From JBAZYZ01 sp041659085 (GTDB taxonomy: Bacteria > Patescibacteriota > Minisyncoccia > Phycocordibacterales > VMEP01): a stretch of DNA of 64,000 bases. The stretch is from assembly GCA_041659085.1 (NCBI GenBank), contig JBAZYZ010000001.1, forward strand, positions 12,945-76,944. Reading direction: 5' to 3'. Positions 60,322-64,000 of this stretch are shown piece after piece; position 1 is the first letter of the stretch; each line of letters starts with the position of its first letter. The position numbers and the translations under genes were made by a program. The notes beneath the pieces are model-generated. The model did not search any database and had not been told where the DNA came from. It worked only from the letters and a program-made list of their open reading frames with translations.

Positions 60322-61050
60322 ATGCGTAAATACATCAACAAAATAGCAGAATTCTATTATCGTAAATTTGACCTCGCTTTTTTGAAGCGTTTCCATCCGT
60401 ACTATGATGATTATTCAAGAGAAGAAGACTATGACATTTTATTTGATGGCATTATCAAGAGAACTGAGAGCAAGAGGACCGAACCTAGTCTTTGGAAAAG
60501 AGACAGGTTTTACAACCTTTATAGCGCCCTTGATTTGGTCAAAGATATTGATGGAGATATTGCGGAGTGCGGTACATACAAAGGAGTATCCTCGTTCCTC
60601 ATCTGTTCAAAGCTAAAAAAATATAATCCGGAATTCACCGGTAAGGGCGTAACACTCATTGATTCATTTGAAGGTCTAAGCGCACCAACGAAAGAAGATA
60701 AATTGCCGCAAGAGCTTACTGGACTTTTTACGGCTACTGTTGAGAACCTCAAAGAAGTCCTAAAGGATTTTCCAGATGTTACCATTTATAAAGGCTGGGT
60801 ACCGGAGGTACTTAAGACTATTGAAGAGCGAAAATATAAATTCGTGCACGTTGATGTTGATTTAGTAGAACCGACTGTAGGCGCTATGGAATATTTTATG
60901 CCCCGTATGGTGGAAGGTGGAGTTCTCGTTTGCGATGATTACGCAAGCAATGGGTGGCCCGGGACAAAGCCAGGAGTAGACAAGTTTATAGAAAAGAATA
61001 ATCTAAAAGCGCTTCGTCTTTCTTCGAGTCAAATCATAATTATAAAATAG
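60322..61050 (+). CDS. TylF-family O-methyltransferase
   Basis: The 242-residue protein has GDIAECGTYKGVSSFLICSKL (about 76-96), LIDSFEGLSAP (about 112-122), KFVHVDVDLVEPTVGAMEYFMPRMVEGGVLVCDDYASNGWPG (about 173-214) and a SSQIIIIK end, all TylF-family. It is a second, diverged member of the type at 54118, with Cys in place of Val at AECG. It is convergent with the flippase gene 43 nt downstream. Confidence 0.88.
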   Translation: MRKYINKIAEFYYRKFDLAFLKRFHPYYDDYSREEDYDILFDGIIKRTESKRTEPSLWKRDRFYNLYSALDLVKDIDGDIAECGTYKGVSSFLICSKLKKYNPEFTGKGVTLIDSFEGLSAPTKEDKLPQELTGLFTATVENLKEVLKDFPDVTIYKGWVPEVLKTIEERKYKFVHVDVDLVEPTVGAMEYFMPRMVEGGVLVCDDYASNGWPGTKPGVDKFIEKNNLKALRLSSSQIIIIK

Positions 61051-61093
61051 GAGAGGCGAACTGTTTGGAACCCCAAAATTCTTTTTCTAGGTT

Positions 61094-62353
61094 TTAGGCA
61101 GGCTTTTTTAGTTGCCATACGATTATGTTTATAATGAGAGAAAGCAGAGAGTTTAGAAGTTGAGCCACTACCAGTCCGAGAATCCCCCCCCAGACACCAA
61201 GAATTATATAAAGTAAGATTCTTATGATGCTTTGAACCAGGTTATTGATAAACATCAATCGTGATAATTTTTGGGCTATAAATAAGAGGTTAATATATCT
61301 ATTCGGCATAGCAAATACAAAACTTATTGCTAAGAGCTGTGAATAAAATACTGAATCAAGATATTTGGGTAGAAGATATTTAAAAATATATGGGGCGATA
61401 ATCACGTAGGCGAGTGCGAATATTATGCCGATAACCACACCTTGGGAAATTCTTATATAAAAAATTTGGTTTATTTCCCCAGTCTTTTTCGTAGCTAATT
61501 TGGGGAAAACAATGTCAAGCAAGTTTTTAATAAAAGAAATGGCCCTGTTCGGGATTGCCATTGCCAGAGTATAAACAGCGAGCTGGGCCGGTCCCCAAAA
61601 ATGGCTCAAGATAATACTGTCTATTTGAGAAGCGATTGGGCCGATAAAACCTATTGCTGTCATTTCTCGCCCATATTTTAGTACGCTATCGGCTGGCGCC
61701 AGAGGTGGTTTAAAGATGCGAATGGTTGTGTAATAAAAAATCCAGTTTGCCACTAAGGTCGCGAGCGAATAGGCAATGATTAACCAAATAAGTTCACCGC
61801 TTAGCATAATCGCAATAACCATGCTTACTGCATATATGGAGACTGAAATAACGCTGAATATGTTATTCAAGCCGAATTCTCGTTTACCCTGGAGATAAGC
61901 GCCGTAGGTATTAAAGGCGGTGACTAGGGGTGAAGAGACACCCATTATGAAAAAAACAGCCGCGAAAATTAAGTTGCCGTTCAAAAAATAATAAGCACCT
62001 AAGACCCAGAAAGCGAACAGCATTATCAGACCCCACTTAAGCTGATATTTAACGGAAACCCTTAAAGCCCCTTCATTTCCTGTTGCGACCGCCTGAGCGA
62101 CCGCTTGATTCATTCCGGTAAGCGAAAAAATGTTTAAAATCGCCGCTATGGAAAGAAGGTACCGGTAAATACCGTAAGTTTCTTTCGGTAAGAAATTGGC
62201 GAAAAAGATTGTTAAAAAGAGAGAAATTATACTGGTCGCGGCTTGTCCAAAAGTTATCCAAAAACCGCCTTTGGCAAGATAGACCATGTCGGTCTTGAAG
62301 TATCTTTCGCTCCAACGCAGGATATCCCAGGCTTGCAGTTTGAGTCCTTTCAT
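61094..62353 (-). CDS. Wzx-like polysaccharide flippase
   Basis: The 419-residue protein has about 12 hydrophobic segments, starting GGFWITFGQAATSIISLFLTIFFANFLPKETYGIYRYLLS, the N-terminal pattern of MATE/Wzx oligosaccharide flippases, followed by SLTGMNQAVAQAVATG. It would move lipid-linked glycan to the outer face. It is transcribed divergently from the O-antigen ligase gene, the next step of the pathway. Position 62353 is the first in-frame ATG; -10-like TACTAT lies 10 nt upstream on the minus strand. Confidence 0.88.
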   Translation of the reverse strand: MKGLKLQAWDILRWSERYFKTDMVYLAKGGFWITFGQAATSIISLFLTIFFANFLPKETYGIYRYLLSIAAILNIFSLTGMNQAVAQAVATGNEGALRVSVKYQLKWGLIMLFAFWVLGAYYFLNGNLIFAAVFFIMGVSSPLVTAFNTYGAYLQGKREFGLNNIFSVISVSIYAVSMVIAIMLSGELIWLIIAYSLATLVANWIFYYTTIRIFKPPLAPADSVLKYGREMTAIGFIGPIASQIDSIILSHFWGPAQLAVYTLAMAIPNRAISFIKNLLDIVFPKLATKKTGEINQIFYIRISQGVVIGIIFALAYVIIAPYIFKYLLPKYLDSVFYSQLLAISFVFAMPNRYINLLFIAQKLSRLMFINNLVQSIIRILLYIILGVWGGILGLVVAQLLNSLLSLIINIIVWQLKKPA

Positions 62354-62409
62354 ATATTACCGAATAGTAGTCTATATAAACGTTTTTTTCTAGTCTAAAG
62401 TTACATTTA

Positions 62410-62418
62410 TGATATAGT
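62410..62418 (+). promoter_or_regulatory. extended -10 promoter TGATATAGT
   Basis: TATAGT (62413-62418) with a TGn extension lies 10 nt before ATG 62429, giving an mRNA with almost no leader. Confidence 0.5.
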
Positions 62419-62428
62419 TGTAAATGTT

Positions 62429-64000
62429 ATGAACTTAAACACATTTCTTAGACGCGTTGTATTAGCAGGTGTTTTTGCCGCATTGTTTGTTCCGCTTGTT
62501 GTTTCAACAGACCTTTTATTTCCGTTTATTGCCGGGAAGAATTTTGCTTTTCGGATTATTGTTGAAATAATTCTGTCGGCCTGGGCGCTGCTCGCCATCC
62601 GCGACGCACCGTATCGTCCCAAAAAATCAATGATTCTTTGGGCGTTTGCTATATTCGTCGGTGTTCTCGCATTGGCGGACTTTTTCGGGGAAAACCCATA
62701 TCGGAGTTTTTGGTCCAATTATGAACGCATGGAGGGACTTATCGGGCATTTGCATTTGCTGGCCTATTTCCTTGTGGCCACTTCGGCGCTTGCGACTGAG
62801 AAATTGTGGCACAGATTTTTCTACACTTCTTTTGGTGTAAACGCGGCAATTATTTTTTTCAGTTTTTTCCAGTTGGCAGGCTCGCTTGCCATCAACCAGG
62901 GTGGAGTCCGCGTGGATGCGACATTTGGCAATGCGACCTACTTGGCTACGTACTTGCTGTTTAATGTTTTTCTATTGGCTTTCTATTTGTTTCGGAGTTA
63001 CGAAACAAACGGGGGTGATGAAGATAAAGGTATCCGCGCGACGCTGGCAATCCTGGGCATTGGTCTGGGTTCGCTCATCGCGGCCTATGCCGCCAAGGTT
63101 CCATCGTATGGTTATTTTCTTATTATAGCTGCCGTACTCTTGGCTTATTATCCGCTATCGTTATCTTTGCGTTTATATAGCGGAAAGATATTTTTGTGGC
63201 TGCTTCTGTTGGCTGACCTGTTTGTTTTGTTTCGCACGGAAACTCGCGGAGACATACTCGGTCTTTTGGGGGGCTTAGGCGCAGCTGCCTTACTTCTTGC
63301 TATATTTAATTGGAAAAACAAGCAGGTGCGCAGTTGGTCTGTGGGAGTTATCGTCGCGCTCGTAATTTTCATAGGTCTTTTTGTGGCCCTGAAAGATTCA
63401 TCGTTTATAAGAAATAATTCCACTCTGGCGCGTTTTGCTTCCATCTCTCTTACCGAGCAGACGACAGTATCCCGATTCACGATTTGGAATATGAGCTGGC
63501 AGGGTTTTAAGGAACGCCCAATTTTGGGCTGGGGTCAGGAGAATTTCATAGTTGTCTTCAGTAAGTATTACACGCCTGAAATGTGGAACCAGGAACCGTG
63601 GTTTGACCGTTCACATAACGTATTTTTTGACTGGATGATTGCCGGCGGGTCTCTCGGAATACTTTCTTATCTTGCGCTTTTCGGCGCCGGACTTTACACG
63701 CTCTGGCGTTCGCGGAAATTCTCTCTGACGGACAAAAGCGTGTTGACCGGACTTTTGGTCGGATATTTTTTCCAGAATCTTTTTGTCTTCGACAACCTTA
63801 CGAGCTATCTGATGTTCTTCTCGGTACTCGGTTTTGTTTCTGTTGCCGGCCATATGGGTGGCGGAGAAGACATACATGTTCATAAGGAAAACAAAGAAGA
63901 TAAAGAATCTTTGGACAATGCAACTTATATAGCCGGCCCCGTAATCCTCCTTGCGTTTATTGGCATTATTTATTACGCCAACGCGAGACCGATTATCGCT
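62429..64000 (+). CDS. O-antigen ligase family protein (partial, runs off the right edge)
   Basis: At least 524 residues with about 11 hydrophobic segments are visible. The diagnostic Wzy_C/WaaL block is VSRFTIWNMSWQGFKERPILGWGQENF (about 348-374) followed by DRSHNVFFDWMIAGGSLG (about 392-409). Such proteins join or polymerise lipid-linked glycan outside the membrane. After the ligase core a charged linker (HVHKENKEDKES, about 482-493) and another hydrophobic segment lead to the window end, suggesting a C-terminal extension, often TPR in this type. No SD. Confidence 0.88.
   Translation, partial: MNLNTFLRRVVLAGVFAALFVPLVVSTDLLFPFIAGKNFAFRIIVEIILSAWALLAIRDAPYRPKKSMILWAFAIFVGVLALADFFGENPYRSFWSNYERMEGLIGHLHLLAYFLVATSALATEKLWHRFFYTSFGVNAAIIFFSFFQLAGSLAINQGGVRVDATFGNATYLATYLLFNVFLLAFYLFRSYETNGGDEDKGIRATLAILGIGLGSLIAAYAAKVPSYGYFLIIAAVLLAYYPLSLSLRLYSGKIFLWLLLLADLFVLFRTETRGDILGLLGGLGAAALLLAIFNWKNKQVRSWSVGVIVALVIFIGLFVALKDSSFIRNNSTLARFASISLTEQTTVSRFTIWNMSWQGFKERPILGWGQENFIVVFSKYYTPEMWNQEPWFDRSHNVFFDWMIAGGSLGILSYLALFGAGLYTLWRSRKFSLTDKSVLTGLLVGYFFQNLFVFDNLTSYLMFFSVLGFVSVAGHMGGGEDIHVHKENKEDKESLDNATYIAGPVILLAFIGIIYYANARPIIA

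Overview
The window looks like a chromosomal segment of a Candidate Phyla Radiation (Patescibacteria) bacterium, most likely Parcubacteria/Paceibacteria-like. Supporting signs are a 16S rRNA with CPR-type variants at universal primer sites, an intron-bearing 23S gene, rRNA genes that are not linked, compact genes with many 1-20 bp overlaps, a CPR-style VirD4/TraG ATPase, DUF4015-type and lamin-tail surface proteins, and the standard code with TGA used as a stop. The phylum call rests on family knowledge plus sequence features; no database search was run.

Layout. 1-660: terminator, an inverted-repeat promoter element, a short transcript and the 23S leader. 660-4950: 23S rRNA interrupted by a group I intron, then tRNA-Ala, tRNA-Met, tRNA-Pro, 5S rRNA and a terminator. 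4983-13582: membrane protein, rodA, glycosyltransferase, sugar-phosphate transferase, epimerase, PAP2 phosphatase, secD, secF. 13583-15860: strong promoter, structured leader, a solitary 16S rRNA and a structured trailer. 16001-30719: small SD-preceded genes, tRNA-Ile, tRNA-Leu (overlapping the next start codon), folD, murD, a serine hydrolase, murC, rsmI, a DUF4015 hydrolase, an Ala-rich secreted protein, a VirD4/TraG-like ATPase, a lamin-tail/PKD protein and an SDR. 30798-64000: one large surface-glycan locus with nucleotide-sugar enzymes, about ten glycosyltransferases, about nine methyltransferases, GtrA/GtrB-like proteins, asnB, two GT-C-like membrane proteins, a KpsF-type isomerase, a Wzx-like flippase and an O-antigen ligase cut by the window edge. 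The priming sugar-phosphate transferase (8203) and PAP2 phosphatase (10727) may serve the same lipid-linked glycan pathway.

The most striking signal concerns translation initiation. The 16S 3' tail after the conserved GGAT reads TAATTC and has no CCTCC anti-Shine-Dalgarno, although the flanking pre-16S leader and trailer still pair with each other, which argues against a mis-assembly. In parallel, about ten gene or operon heads have a sigma70 -10 box (several extended TGn -10) ending only 5-7 nt before the start codon, the geometry of leaderless mRNAs. Only a handful of small genes carry real 5' leaders with purine-rich SD-like motifs. A second signal is a family of imperfect inverted repeats whose right arm (consensus ATTCACTACGGGGTTGAC) ends in a -35 box and sits in front of genes on the + strand.
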